Made by a program: the position numbers and the translations under genes
The notes under the pieces: generated by a model
The model's database searches: none
Told to the model about the DNA's origin: nothing
What the model saw: only the letters and a program-made list of their open reading frames with translations
Assembly: GCA_047600465.1 (NCBI GenBank)
Contig: JASGKU010000004.1
Coordinates: 744,001 to 808,000, forward strand
Direction of reading: 5' to 3'
DNA from: Agriterribacter sp047600465
GTDB lineage: Bacteria; Bacteroidota; Bacteroidia; Chitinophagales; Chitinophagaceae
Length of the DNA: 64,000 bases
Shown here: positions 41,801 through 56,800 of the stretch, piece by piece
How the letters are laid out: each line of letters starts with the position of its first letter
Numbering within the stretch: the first letter of the stretch is position 1

Positions 41801-44800
41801 AGATATCTCAAATTTGCGACCCGGTAAAGATGTCGCCTGCAGAAAGAAAATTTTTATGCAAGTGTTACACATCTCCGCCAGTCACCCGCTTGCTTTTCGT
41901 TTAATAAAAACAGATCACCATAAACAACCAATACATATATGCGTATTAAAAAACTAACGCTGTCGGTTAGCTTCATTTTAAGTATTCTTTTTTCCCAGGC
42001 ACAAAATGGATCCGTAAAAGGAACCATCATTTCTTCGGACGGAAAACCTGCTGAAAGCATTTCAGTAGTGCTTGAAAAATCCGGTCGCGGGGCTATTACC
42101 AATCACTCGGGAGAATATGAAATCAAGAATGTAAAGCCCGGTACCTATATTTTGAAAATTTCTACTATTGGTATTATTGAGGCGAAAGAAAAAGTTACGG
42201 TGTCGGCAAACGCAGCAAGCACTGTTGATTTCAGCGTAAGTCAGAGCTCAAGCCAGTTAGAAGAAATCGTAATTACTACACAGCGGCAACGCATTACTTC
42301 AAAGGAATCTGACCAGGTAGCACGTATGCCCATTTCGAACCTTGAAAACCCGCAGGTATATAGTGTTGTTGGAAAAGAATTGATGAAAGAACAGATTGTA
42401 ACTACGATGATTGATGGGTTGAAATCTGCACCTGGCGTAGTTCCTACGGCTTATCCAAGCGGTGGCATTGGCATTACCTCCCGTGGGTTTGGTACTGAAA
42501 TCGGAGCCCGCAATGGTTTGCAATCTACTTTAGGTCGTTCCAGCGCAGATGTATCAAATATTGAGCGCATAGAATTTATAAAAGGACCTTCGGGAGCCTT
42601 GTTTGGTGCAGGTATATCTTCTTTTGGTGGATTGGTAAACCTCGTAACCAAAAAACCTACAGAAGGCTTTTTTGGAAAGGTAGATTTTACAATGGGTAGT
42701 TTTGGTTTAGCGCGATTAACTGCCGACGTTAATACTGCTATTAATGAAGATAAAACAACATTGCTCCGTGTTAATGCCGCTATTAATCGCCAGAATAATT
42801 TCAGCACATTTGGATTTAATAATACCGTTGCATTGGCACCAAGTGTATTATTTAAAGTGAACCATAAACTTTCGATTTTGTTAGATGCTGAAATTTATGC
42901 AGCCAATTCTACCAGGCCTACTTATACCGTTGTAAATGCAGAATCTGGTTATACTAATTACAAAGATCTTCCTTTGGCATTCAGGCAATCATTATATGAT
43001 AATGACCTGGATTCAAAAACGCAATCGCAAAAGTTCTTTTTGAATGTTAAGTATAAGATCAACGATAACTGGACGTCAAACACCGATCTTTCTTATGTGA
43101 ATGAACAGGTAGAATACAGCTATCAAACATATAATACCTGGATGGGAAGAGACAGTGTATCAAGATGGGTGGGTATTTGGGGACCAGTTAGAAATACATA
43201 TATCAACGCTCAGCAAAATTTTGTCGGCAAATTCAATACAGGCTTCTTAAAACACACGCTGCTCATTGGTTTCAGCTATACCAACTACAATAGTGATGGT
43301 ATGGGTAAATATACTAATCCGGAATTTGATACCGTAAATGTTAAACAACCTTACAATCTTGTGAGCCGGTTCACTACCGATAAAATATTATCTCAGATAG
43401 GATACGTGAATGACTGGGGTGTAATTAAAAATGATTTTCTTGGAGCATATGTATCAGAAGTATTGAATGTAAGCGACAGGTTGTACGCAATGTTAAGCCT
43501 TCGTTTCGACAGGTATATACAAACCGCAGGTGGCTTGTGGGGCGATCCTTATAACCAGAATTCTATAGCACCTAAACTTGGTTTAGTATACCAGTTGGTA
43601 AAAAAGAAGGTTTCTGTTTTTGGTAATTACATGAGCGGATTTCAAAACAACGGGCCTATACAACAGCCTGATGGTTCAATATTGATGCCTAAGCCTGTAT
43701 ATGCTAAACAATGGGAGGCAGGCATTAAAGCAGAACTGTTTAATGGAAAACTGAATTCAACATTGAGTTATTATAATATTGACATCAACAACGCTATCCG
43801 TTATGATAGTGATAATGACTTTAAAGCTTTCCAGGATGGTAAACAACGCAGCAGGGGTATTGAATTTGAATTGCTGGCAAATCCGGTAGCGGGACTTAAC
43901 ATTATGCTGGGTTATGGCTATAATGAGAATAAAATTGTAGATGCAAAAACAAACGTTGGCAACTTTGTTTCGGGTGTACCGCAAAACATGGCCAATTACT
44001 GGATCAGCTATAGGATCAGCAACGGCGCTTTGAAAAATTTTGGATTAGGCGCAGGAGGCAATTATGTGAGTGCGTGTTTTTTTGATGAAGCTAATACTAT
44101 CACTATCCCTTCATACAGTGTAGTAAATGGCACCTTATTTTATGAAGATGCTAAATGGCGTGTTGGATTTAAATTGAATAACATAGGTAACGTTCAATAC
44201 TGGGACAATTGGGGCATATATAATCCTACAAGAAATTTTGCTGCAGACCTGGCAATCAAGTTTTAAAAGGAAAATGGTATAGGGTTTAAGGTAAAAGGAG
44301 TAAACCTGAAACTTGAAGCCTTTCGCCCTACACCTTTTGCCTTAAACCTATTCACACTGTGACAGCAAAAAAAATAATCGGCACAACACACCTCTGGCTC
44401 GGATTAACATCCGGGCTGGTAGTGTTTATATTGGGCTTAACAGGATGTTTACTTGCGTTTGAGTACGAGATAAAGGATGCTATTTATAAAGACAGGTACT
44501 TTACACAACCCCAACAATCGCCCAAACTTTCATTACAGCAATTATTACCCCTGGCTCAACAAGCTATCGGCAAAGCATATCCTATTAATAGTATTGATAT
44601 TGATGAAGCAAACAATAGAACAATTGCTTTTTCTGCAGCCAAAGAAAACCCTGATGGCTGGAATTATTTTAATGCGCTTGAATATTCCTACGTCGTATAC
44701 CTGAACCCATATACAGGTAAGGTTTTGAAAGTAGAAAATGCCAAAATAGAGTTATTCAGGGTTATTTTGATTGTACATTACGATTTATTGCTGGAGCAAA

Positions 44801-47800
44801 CCGGAAAAAAAATTATCGGGTGGAGCACAGTAGTATTTATTGTAATGCTGTTAACAGGATTGATATTGTGGTGGCCAAAAAACAAAGCTGCTGCCAGGCA
44901 ACGTTTCTCGTTTAAGTGGAAGAAAACAACCAAGTGGAAACGTAAGAATTACGATCTCCATAATATACTTGGTTTTTACGCTCTAATATTTGCATTGCTG
45001 ATCGCTCTTACTGGTTTAGTGTGGGCTTTTCCTGCTTTTGATAATAGTGTGCAATGGATAGCAAACGGCGGTGAAAGTACTGAAACAGAAAAGACCTACA
45101 CTTCTGACACAACAAATACATCTATACAGTATAGTGTATACGATGCTATATTGGGTGATATGAAAAACCGGAACCGTAATGATAATATATTTTATATCGG
45201 AATTCCTGAAGCAAAAAAAGATGCCATATACGGATATAGCGAGGAGGGTCGCAGTGGTTATCATTGGACAACTTACAGCTATGATCAATATACCGGTAAA
45301 AATCTTGATATAAAATATTACAAAGACAAGCAGACCGGCGAAAAACTACGCAACATGAATTATTTCATTCATACAGGCACTATTCTTGGGCTGCCAGGCA
45401 AAATACTTGCATTTATCGTTAGCTTTATTTGCAGCGGTTTACCCATAACCGGGTTTTATATCTGGTGGGGAAGGCGAAAGAAAAATGTTTCAAAAAGGAG
45501 CGTAATAACACCATCGCATGCTTTGAATAAAAGAATACCCGCATAAAAGCAAAAAAGGCATCTCCTTGCGAAGACACCTCTTTTGACCAGTGAAAAGTTT
45601 ATATAGAGATCCTACTTGTTCGTAATTTTCAGTAAATCTTATTTGATTTTAGCGCTTACTACCGCCTTGGCAGAAGTGTTTACTTCACTACCGTTAGCAT
45701 AAGTTAAATCTTTAAAACCAACTACTTCTTGTGAAGCTACATCTATGTAGTTAACCTCATCAAGGTCTTCACCAATAAACCAAAAACCTAATTTCACATG
45801 TTTACCGGTTTTGGTTTCTATACCATTTATAGAGAAGCTCATCTTCTTATCTAATGAATCCAACTGCGCAGCATCAATCTTAATAGTAGTGATATATGAT
45901 GTGTTACCTTCAGTAGTTATAAACGAAACAGCGTTTTCGCTCACATTAATAGTAGCTACTTTGTTTATTTCTTTATCAACAAAGTATGCTTTGTTAGCAG
46001 AGTCGTACTTAACGCTCTGATGTAACTGAGATATAAAATGATAATTGTTGTTCTGAGCTTTTAAGCCAGTTGCGATTGCGAAAGCGACAAGTAGTATTGA
46101 AATCTTTTTCATAAAATACGGTTTGATATATAAACGCGAATTGGTAAAGGTTATGATACGGGTATACCCTTATTCGATTATAGGACAAATTTTGCCGATG
46201 AAATGCATTTACCCTTTTGTTTAAGCGCTTTATCGCCCGGAAAGCAGGAAAATAAGGGCTTTTATGCTGCAGAAAATACGGCTCTATTCAAAAAATACTT
46301 AGTATACTAAGGGTAATTGTCCTCCCCGCTTATCTACAAACTCTGTAGTAGAATAAAATATTCATTGATTATGAACTTGTTGCAGCATTAATATAATTTA
46401 CTGACGGTTGCGGATACCCTTAGTGCTGTTATTATATTGAAATATTGCATTGATGGAGGTTTCGTAAATTTATATTCTTATTTCATTATCATAAGATAAG
46501 CTCATGGATTATATAGATTATTATAAGGTATTGGGACTGGAAAAAAATGCTACACAGGATGATATAAAGAAAGCTTACCGCAAATTGGCGCGTCAGCATC
46601 ATCCTGATTTAAACCCTAACGATAAAGAGGCGAATAAAAAGTTTCAGCAGATCAACGAGGCGAATGAAGTATTGAGCGACCCTGAAAAAAGAAAAAAATA
46701 CGATCAGTACGGAGAAAACTGGCAGCATGCGGAAGAATTTGAAAAGGTCAAACAATCGCGCCAGCAAAATAGCGGGTCATCTTACAATTTTGGTGACGGT
46801 GGTTCTTTTGGCGGAGATTTTTCTTCAGGTGATTTTTCTGATTTTTTTACTTCGATGTTTGGAGGTACTTCCGGCGCAGGAGGAAGAAGCAGGGCGCAAT
46901 TTCGCGGGCAGGATTATAACGGAGAATTACAACTTAGTTTAAGAGATGTGTATACTACACAACAACGCACGTTCACCATTAACGATAAAAATATACGCAT
47001 TACTATTCCTGCGGGGGCAGCCAATGGGCAAACCATAAAATTAAAAGGATATGGAGCTCCCGGCATAAATGGTGGACCGGCAGGTGATCTGCTTCTCACT
47101 TTCAATATTGCAGAAGATCCGGTTTTTAAAAGATTGGGAGATGATTTATACACCACAGTTGATCTTGATATTTATACGGCAGTGTTGGGTGGCGATAAAA
47201 CAATTGATACAATGAATGGCAAAGTAAAATTGAAAATAAATGCCGAAACCCAAAACGGCGCTAAAACAAGATTAAAGGGCAAAGGATTTCCGGTATATAA
47301 GAAAGAAGGTGAGTTTGGAGATTTGATTGTTACCTGGAATATAAAAATGCCAACAGGGCTAACCGAAAAGCAAAAAGAATTGTTCCGCGAATTATCTCAA
47401 TCTTAATATATTGTTTATGCAGGCAACACCCGAACTTATAACACAGGATGAATGTTGTATACAGTATAACATTGAACTATCGTTTATACAGTCATTGAAT
47501 GAGTATGGTTTGATAGAAATTATTACGGTTGAAGAGAAACCATTTCTTCATACCGCACAGTTGAGTGAACTGGAAAAATTTATCAGACTTCATTACGATC
47601 TTAATATAAATATGGAAGGTATAGATGTAATAGCCAATCTGCTAAAAAAGGTACAAACCCTGCAAAACGAAGTAGGCCATCTTAAAAACCGGTTGCAGGT
47701 ATATGGATCATCAGACCATTCTTTATAACATATGCTGTATGTAGGAAAGGTGTAAGGTTTCTTATAGATTACAGATTATTAATTGTTGAAAGCTGATTGC

Positions 47801-50800
47801 TGATTGCCGATAGCTGATTACCTGGCTTCAGTCTAATACTTGAGTATGGTTTGATAAGTATATGCTCTTTATGCCTTGGTTATTATCATCGCTTATGAAA
47901 AGATTTCTGCTTTTATTTTTATCATGTATTACCATAGTTATTGCTTCAGCACAATCACCTATCGTGGAATCTTCGCTTATTTTTCCTTTGCAGGAAAAGC
48001 ACGTGCATGGAAGCAGCCTGGTTTTCTTACCTAATGGTGATTACCTGGCTGTTTGGTTTTATGGTAGCGGAGAAAGAAGTGCTGATGATGTAAAAATCAT
48101 GGGTGCCAGATTAAGAAAAGGAGAGAAAAAATGGAGTGAGCCATTTTTAATGGGAGATACACCTGGGCTACCTGATTGTAATCCCGTATTATTTCTCAAC
48201 AAAAAAGGTAAATTGTTTTTGGTATGGATAGCGGTGCAGGCAAATTCTTGGGAATATTCCATTCTTAAATATAGAACTTCCACTGATTACTTAAAGCCAG
48301 GTGCGCCTGTGTGGAACTGGCAGGATAATATTCTACTAAAGCCCGGAATTGATTTTGCTGAAGAGGTAGCTGCACGTTTGAAGGAGCTGCCTAAAGATGG
48401 ACATGGGTGGAGTGAATATGCACAACCGTATGATAAGACAATTACAGAAGCTGCAAAAGACCTCAAAAAGCGAAGCACTGGTTGGATGACCAGGATTAAA
48501 CCATTGATAACCCCAGGAGGAAGAATTTTACTGCCTTTATATTCTGATGCATTTAATTTTTCTATTACCGCTATCTCCGATGATGATGGCGAGACCTGGA
48601 GACCCGGTTTGCCCATTGTAGGCCGCGGCCCTATACAACCAGCATTGGCCCAGAAAAAAAGATGGCACCATAGTAGCGTATATGCGTGATAGTGGTGATG
48701 ATCCTACCCGCGTACAAATGAGCGAATCAAAAACCAATGGTGATAGCTGGACGGTGGCACGCAAAACCGATATACCCAATACTGCCAGTGTTGAAGTATG
48801 TGTATTAAAAAATGGAACCTGGGCTTTTTTAGGAAATGATATTGATGATGGCAGGTATCAATTGAGTTTATATCTTTCAGATGATGAAGGCGCTACCTGG
48901 AAATGGAAAACCAAAATTGAAGATCATGCAAAAAACGATGGAGGCTATTCGTATCCTTGCCTTATACAGGCAGCGGATGGATTATTGCATATGACGTATT
49001 CCTATCACACAGGAGAAAAAACAAAGTCGATCAAGTACGTGGTAGTAGATCCTGCCCGGATGACGAAGTAAATGATTGTAATGTGAGCCGACAAAAAATA
49101 GACGTGAGATAACACAAACGATAAACTATAAACATCAAACAGATCCATGAGCGAAGCAATGAGTTTACTTAACAAATTAAAGCAGGGCAAAAATGTATAC
49201 GGCACCTGCTTTACTTCTATATCACCAGGCTGGCCGATGATTTTTAAAAAAGCAGGGCTTGACTTTGCATTTGTAGATACAGAACATATTGCATTAAACC
49301 GGGCGGATATGGCCAGGATGTGTCAGGTAATGATGGCTTATGGTATAACGCCCATTGTACGTATTCCTGCACCTGATACCTATTTGGCCTGCCAGGCTAT
49401 TGATGCCGGCGCCAAAGGAGTAATTGCACCTTATCTTGAATCTGTTGAGCAGATAAAAGACCTGGTGGGCGCCACAAAGCTTCGGCCCCTAAAAGGCGAG
49501 ATCCTTCAAAAAGTATTAGATGGTAGTCATCCTTTGAGTACAGAAATGAAAACCTACCTCAACAATTACAATGCAGGCAATATATGCATTGCCAATATTG
49601 AGAGTGTGCCGGCTATGGATAAGCTGGATGCATTATTGAGTGTACCCGGATTAGATGCTGTATTTATCGGTCCGCATGATTTATCCATCAGTCTTGGAAT
49701 ACCAGAGCAATATGATCATCCTGAATTTGAAAAAGCAGTTACATATATTATTCATACTACACGAAAGAAAGGATTATCCATCGGCATTCATTTTTCCCTG
49801 GAGCCCGAAAGGCAGGTTAAATGGATAAACGAAGGCGCCAACATAGTTGTACACAGCTCCGATATTGCATTGTTCAGCCAGAAATTAAGCAACGATATAG
49901 GCATTATAAAAAAGGCAGCAGGAGATAGTACTGGTAACAATAATGAAGATATCACGCCTGTAATTTAATAACCGACTCCAAAGTAGTCAAATTATAATAA
50001 CCCCGAAAGGTTGGGGCGTAAAAAATATATGCAGGAAATAAAATGGGGAATGATAGGTTGCGGTAACGTAACCGAAAAAAAGAGTGGTGCTCCCGCCATC
50101 AATAAAGTAAATCATTCACAGTTGGTAGCTGTGATGGCCCGCAAAATAGAAAAGGCTGAAGATTATGCAAAGCGGCATGGTGTAGCCCGCTGGTATGATG
50201 ATGTAGATAAACTGATTGCCGACTCCGAAGTAAACGCGGTATATATTGCCACTCCACCTGACGTACATCTTGAATATGCAGCAAAAGTAATCAAGGCTGG
50301 CAAGGCTGTGTATATTGAAAAGCCAATGGCGAGAAATTTTGCTGAATGCGCTGAAATAAACAGGCTGGGGCTTGAAGCAGGCGTACCCGTTTTTGTGGCA
50401 TACTACCGGAGAACCCTACCCTATTTTATTACGTTGAAAAATCTTGTTGAACAAAAAGTAATCGGCGATATCCGTTGTATTAATATTAACCTGCATTGGC
50501 AGCCTTATGATGAAGAGGTAGGTGAACATCCACAACCGAGGTGGCGTGTATTTCCTGAAATTTCAGGAGGCGGCCATTTTCATGATCTTGCTTCTCACCA
50601 GTTTGATATACTGGAATACATATTCGGCCCTATAAAATATGCAACAGGCATCGCTCGTAACCAGGCAGGCATGTATAAAGCAGATGATGTAACAGTAGCG
50701 AATTATGAATTTGAGAATGGTATTGTAGGCAACGGTAGTTGGTGTTATAGTGTAAATAAGGAACAACGTATTGATCAAGGTGAGTTTATTGGTTCAAAAG

Positions 50801-53800
50801 GAAAAATTATATTTTCATTTTTTGAAAGCAGTAAGATAACGGTAGAAACTGCAGAAGGCAAACAGGAATTCGACGTGCCTTATCCACCACATGTACAACA
50901 ACCTTTACTTGAAACCATCGTAAAAGAATTAAGAGGCGAAGGTAAATGCCCCAGCACTGGCGAAACAGGTGCAAGAGCCAATTGGGTGATGGATGAGGTT
51001 ACAGCAAAATAAAATTGCGCTTAGCCGTCAATACAGTCCTATCTAATCAGGCGTTGTTGTATATTTTTATAACCGGTTCCCGCAAAGTGGCAGCTTCATC
51101 GCTGCAATAAAAATACAATACATCTGCAATAGCTTCTGGTTTTACCCATTTAGCTGCATCAACACCCGGCATCGATTTCCGGTTTTGTGGTGTATCAATG
51201 GTGCTCGGCACTATCACACTTGTTACCACGTTTTTTCCTTTGGCTTCATCATTCATTAATTCTGCTAAACGAAATATCAATGATTTTGCAAGACTATACG
51301 CTACCATTCCTTTTCCAAATTTCATATCAAGACCTGGACGTGAGCCAATGATAAATATGCGACCATCACCCTGTTGCAGCATTTGCTGAAATATGGGTCG
51401 AGCAGTATTATAAGCCGTTTCAAAATTGAGCTGGTATTGCTTTAAAATATCTTTTGTAGTTGTTTGCGCTATCGATCCCATTGCAAAACCACCAACGGTT
51501 AATATAGCAGCATCTATACTCCCATGTTTTTTTATTACGGATGCAACAAACTCTTGAGCATTTTCTTCACTCATTAAATCCACTTCTGCTGTTTCAAGTT
51601 TTTCGTTCGCTATATCCATCTTTACATGATCACCTGGTGCTATTGTTCCAATGACTGTAAAATTTTCACTCAGAAATTTTTTTACTACTGCCTGTCCCAT
51701 ATTTCCTGTGGCACCTGATACTATTGCTGTTTTGTTGGACATGTTTTTTATTTAGCCGAATGTAATAAAAAAAATACTAGCTATAAATTGGGGAATAAAT
51801 TCCGCGTTTATTTTCTTTTATAATTTTCCCAAGTATTTCTCTACGTAATATCTGCAACCAGTACAGTACTTGTACTTAAAAAATATAAAGTGCACATGAT
51901 TTTTACGCTCTATATGTTTAGTAATTATTATAAATTATGGAAATTTTGTGCAAAACATGTGAACTTATTTGATTTGTCTTATTTTTGCGGCATGAACAAT
52001 ATAAGTGTGCTGACAGATTTTGAGGCCTTCACCAATGCAAGTAATTTCAGGAAAATAGATACTCCTGCGGGATTGGAGAATTACACTTTCTATATCAGCG
52101 GTAATTTTGTTTTTATTTCCAACAGCAACAAGCGTGCAATACGTTTCAGCCTCGCTAATTTCAATGCTAATGAAATTTCAGAAGCTGAAATACACGAATG
52201 GGTAAATCGCATACATAAATTGTATCCCACCTTTTAATATTTTCAGGGTATTTTATATACTATCAGAATATCGGGACAATATATTTTCAGAACTCCGGAA
52301 ATAGCAATACATTTAATTCATCCCGTTTCACAACAATAGGCTTATAACATGAGCCCTTCGCAAAGTATGATTTGCAACATTCTTTGGAAATGGGTATGTG
52401 GTATAAGCAGTCTGTTTAAATATACCTATCATGTACCAGGATCACATTGCAGTTAAACAAAGGCATCAAAAGTTTATAAAGAAAGTGTGTGACACTGGAA
52501 TTGTTTATGGACTGGAATCAGAAGATGGATTTGCTACCTCAAGTTCTAATGCTTCTGAAGATGATAATGATGAACCCATTGGAATAATTTGCTTTTGGTC
52601 TGAAAAAGCGTTAGCAAAATCCTGCATTAAAAACGAATGGCAGGATTACCAGGTTGTTGAAATTTCTCTCTCGGAATTTATGGAAAACTGGTGTGTTGGA
52701 ATGAGTAACGATGGTTTACTCGTAGGAACTAATTTTGATCAAAATATGTTTGGTTATGAAGCGCATCCTTTAGAACTTATTCTTGATCTCGTAACTTATT
52801 TGAGAGCAATGCTGGCGACAATCGATTTTAAAAATTTTCTTAGCCTTGATGATTTAGAAGTTCAGGTAAGAGCCATTATGCAAAAAGATGCCTGAAGTTT
52901 TAAAAAACAATTTTCATAACAGTATATCTACAAATGAAATGAATAACCTGGATGAAAAAATGCTGGCAGCAGCTTCTATTGGTGACTTAGCAGCCGTTGA
53001 AAAATTAGTTAATCAAGGTGCAAATATAAATTACATTGATGCCTGGGGTAACTCTGCCATATTCACTGCTGCATGGGAAGGTAATATACAAGCACTGGAT
53101 TTATTTTACGGTTTAGGTGCAAAAATCTCATTTCATGATGCTAACCTGCTCTGCAATGCTGCCTACAACGGAAAAGTAGATTCTGTAAAATGGTTATTAG
53201 ATAAAGGTGAAGATGTCAATTTTGTTTTTACAGACACAGGAGAAAATGCTTTGCATTATACTATTTGCAAAAGAAGTGAAATGGATGAGCGAGCTGAAAT
53301 TGTAGAGATTTTAATTGCTGCCGGTATTGATGTTAATAAGAAAACAATACAGGGTAAATCAACCCTGTGTTTTATGAGAGATGCATATGTTAAAGGAGAA
53401 ACGCCATTGCACAGGGCAGCAGCATATGGTAATATAGCTATTGTGAAAATGTTATTAGATGCAGGGGCAGATCCAACAGCAAAAGATGCCAATGGCGATA
53501 CGCCTATTTCGTGGGGAAGCTGGCACTTGAGAGATGCAGATATCTTGCGTTTGTTATTGTATGAAGGAGTAGCTGGGATTCATTAATTTGCTGCAACACT
53601 TATATTCATCTTATGCAAAAAATATAAACAGGTACACGTTATACAATGGAGTGGTTTATCTACATTAGTTGCGTCTCACCCGCATAATAAAGCAAAAAAC
53701 CGCTCAGCTTTTGACTGAACGGTTTGCTCCCCCTTCTGGACTTGAACCAGAGACCCTCTGATTAACAGTCAGATGCTCTAACCAACTGAGCTAAGGAGGA

Positions 53801-56800
53801 ATATTTCCCTTTCGGGGCGGCAAAAATAGGGAATTTTGATTGTATAAAACAAACAATTATTCATTGTTTTTGATAATTATTAGATGGATTGCGGCATTAT
53901 TTGTGATAACCATATCTTAATTAGGCATTGATAATAAAATAAAAAACCGAATCACATAACTCAGTAAATTTGTCGTCCTGTTTCATAAACATATTCTTAT
54001 AAATTTAAACAATAGATTATGGCATTTACATTACCGGCTCTGCCGTATGCGCACGACGCACTCGAACCTAATATTGATGTTTTAACCATGCAGATTCATC
54101 ATGGAAAACATCACCAGGCTTATGTTGACAATCTAAATAAAGCAATTGCGGGAACACCCAACGAAAATAAATCATTAGAGGAGCTGGTTAAAAACGCCGG
54201 TGCTATTAGCCCTGCTGTACGCAATAATGGCGGCGGTCACTGGAACCATACCTTCTTTTGGGAGTCGTTGGCACCAAACGCTGGTGGTACACCATCAGGC
54301 AAACTTGCAGATGCCATCAATGCGGCATTTGGAAGTTTTGATGAGTTTAAAACAAAATTCAATGCTGCAGGCACTACCCGTTTTGGTAGCGGTTGGGCAT
54401 GGCTGATAGTAAAAGATGGTAAGCTCGAGGTTTCCAGCACACCTAACCAGGATAATCCATTAATGGATGTAGCTGAAGTAAAGGGTACACCGTTATTAGG
54501 CGTAGATGTTTGGGAACACGCTTATTACCTGAAATATCAGAATAAACGCCCAGATTACCTGGCTGCAATATGGAATGCCATCAATTGGAAAAAAGTAGAA
54601 GAAAGATTCAGCCAGGCATAGTATAGTCTTATAATTTTTAGAAAAAGCTGTTGCCTCTGGCAACAGCTTTTTCTATTTATGCTATTCGGATAACTCCAAA
54701 ACCTTAGTTTCCGCAGGTTTAGCCATTTCTTTGTTGGCCGCGAGGAAAATCTTTTTCTGTTTCCAGTTATACCATCTGTCTGGAATGGTTTTTTTCATAA
54801 GGTTATCAATATTACGCATACCTATTACATTCCAGCCACCGTTTATTTTACCTGTGATTGTCTTATTCCAGGCACGCAGGCTCATGGCAAAGCCACTTTC
54901 CAGGTATTCCATATGATGCCAGTATCCGCTGGGCATGAACAAGGTATCACCATGTTCCAGTATTACTTCATAACCCTGTGCTAATTCTATGGCAGGGAAT
55001 TTTGCAATATCTATTTTACTCCGGGCATCATCATGATAATTACTGAAATCAGCCAGGCTCAACACTTCAAAAGGTTTGCGGTAGAGTTTATGTTTTTCTT
55101 CATTAGGAAACAGCAGCACTCTTTTTCGGCCAATAAATTGTGTGTGAATTATATTAGGGAGATCAATATCGAAATGCATATGTGTGATGGAACCCTTACC
55201 ACCTGCAAACATGGAAGGCATGCTTTTTAAAAAGCCGTCTACATAATCAGAAGGCCAGATAAAGTCTTCCTTTAATTGCGGTGCATGAGAAAAGATATTA
55301 AAAAAGAAGATGCGCCATTCCGCAGGTCCTCTGCTTATCATATCAACATACTCACCAAACGTAGTGTATCCGTCTGCTTTATTAATAGGTGTGCGGGAAT
55401 CGCTTTTCACATTGTCGTATATAGGTATTCTCTTATCACCGGCCACCTGTTTTAAATAATCCCATGTCCATTTGGTATACGCCGGCCATTGCCTGGAAAG
55501 GTTACGTAATACTACCGGCTTGTTCTGATCATAATATATACTCCTGAATGCTTCAGGTGTAATATCATTTACCACTTCTAAATCACTAAGATGCATTTGC
55601 CCTGTTTTTGTAAAAGTACACTTCCTGCTCGTTAAATAGATACTAAATTCAAACAGTCAACGACACACTGACCAGCCACCTTCAGGAGGCGAGTAATACC
55701 TGTAATCTCAAGCATTCAGTTTATATACGCCTGTTTCATATAAATGTTACAGACAAGGGTTCATAAAATTTTACGCAGTATTATTTTAATGGCGAAGTTT
55801 ATCCATTTGAAACACTAATATATTCTCTACCATTCCACATCCAATATGGTGGTACCCGGCTTAATATGTAAACCTTTTAACCCTGCAGCAATAGCACCTT
55901 CAACATTGGCAAGTGAGTCGTCCACAAAAACAGTTCTGGAAGGATCTATTTGCAGCTCATCAATGATGTGTTTGAAAGATGCCGTTTCTGGTTTGCGCAT
56001 GCCTAATACTTGTGAGTAATATGCTTTTTCAAAATGATCATCAAATACATTATTCTCAAAACTCTCTGCATACATTCTCCTGAAAACATCCACGTGTATA
56101 GCATTGGTATTGCTGAAAAGAAAAAGACGATATTTTGATTTCAATTTGTGCAACAATGCAATCCTCTCTTCAGGAAAAATTCCCAGCATGGAATTCCATG
56201 CATCCATTAATTGCTCATCGGTTAATGGCAACCCTGCCAGTTTTCTTAATTCATCCAGAAAAGTAGCGTTATCAATAGCGCCAACTTCGTAGTCTTTAAA
56301 AAAGGAAGAAACATTGCCACCTCGAAAAAGCTCCTTATAATTTTTTACGCCTAGTTCGGTAAATTTTTGTTCGGCTCTTGGCATATCGAGCGTTAAAATT
56401 ACCCCGCCAAGATCAAAGATGATATTGTCTATATTTTGCATGCCATAAAAATAAATGGATTGCCGCAGATTCGCAGATTATTTTCGGAAGAAAAAAGCCG
56501 CAGATTCGCAGATTGCTATTAGGTAAGAAAAACTTAGTACAATATTTCAGTCTTTAGTAAACCATCTACTCTAGCATTTCAATCTGCTCATCTGCGGCTA
56601 TCTACAACAATTTAAAATTGGTTTCTTTTACATCGCGGCTGTTGGTGCCGATAAACAATTTAAAGTCTCCGGGTTCTGCTGCAAATTTTAAATCGTTGTT
56701 GTAAAATTTCAGATCGTCTACAGAAATTGTAAAAGAAACGGTTTTTGATTCACCGGCTTTTAGTTCTATTTTCTGAAATCCTTTTAATTCTTTTACCGGG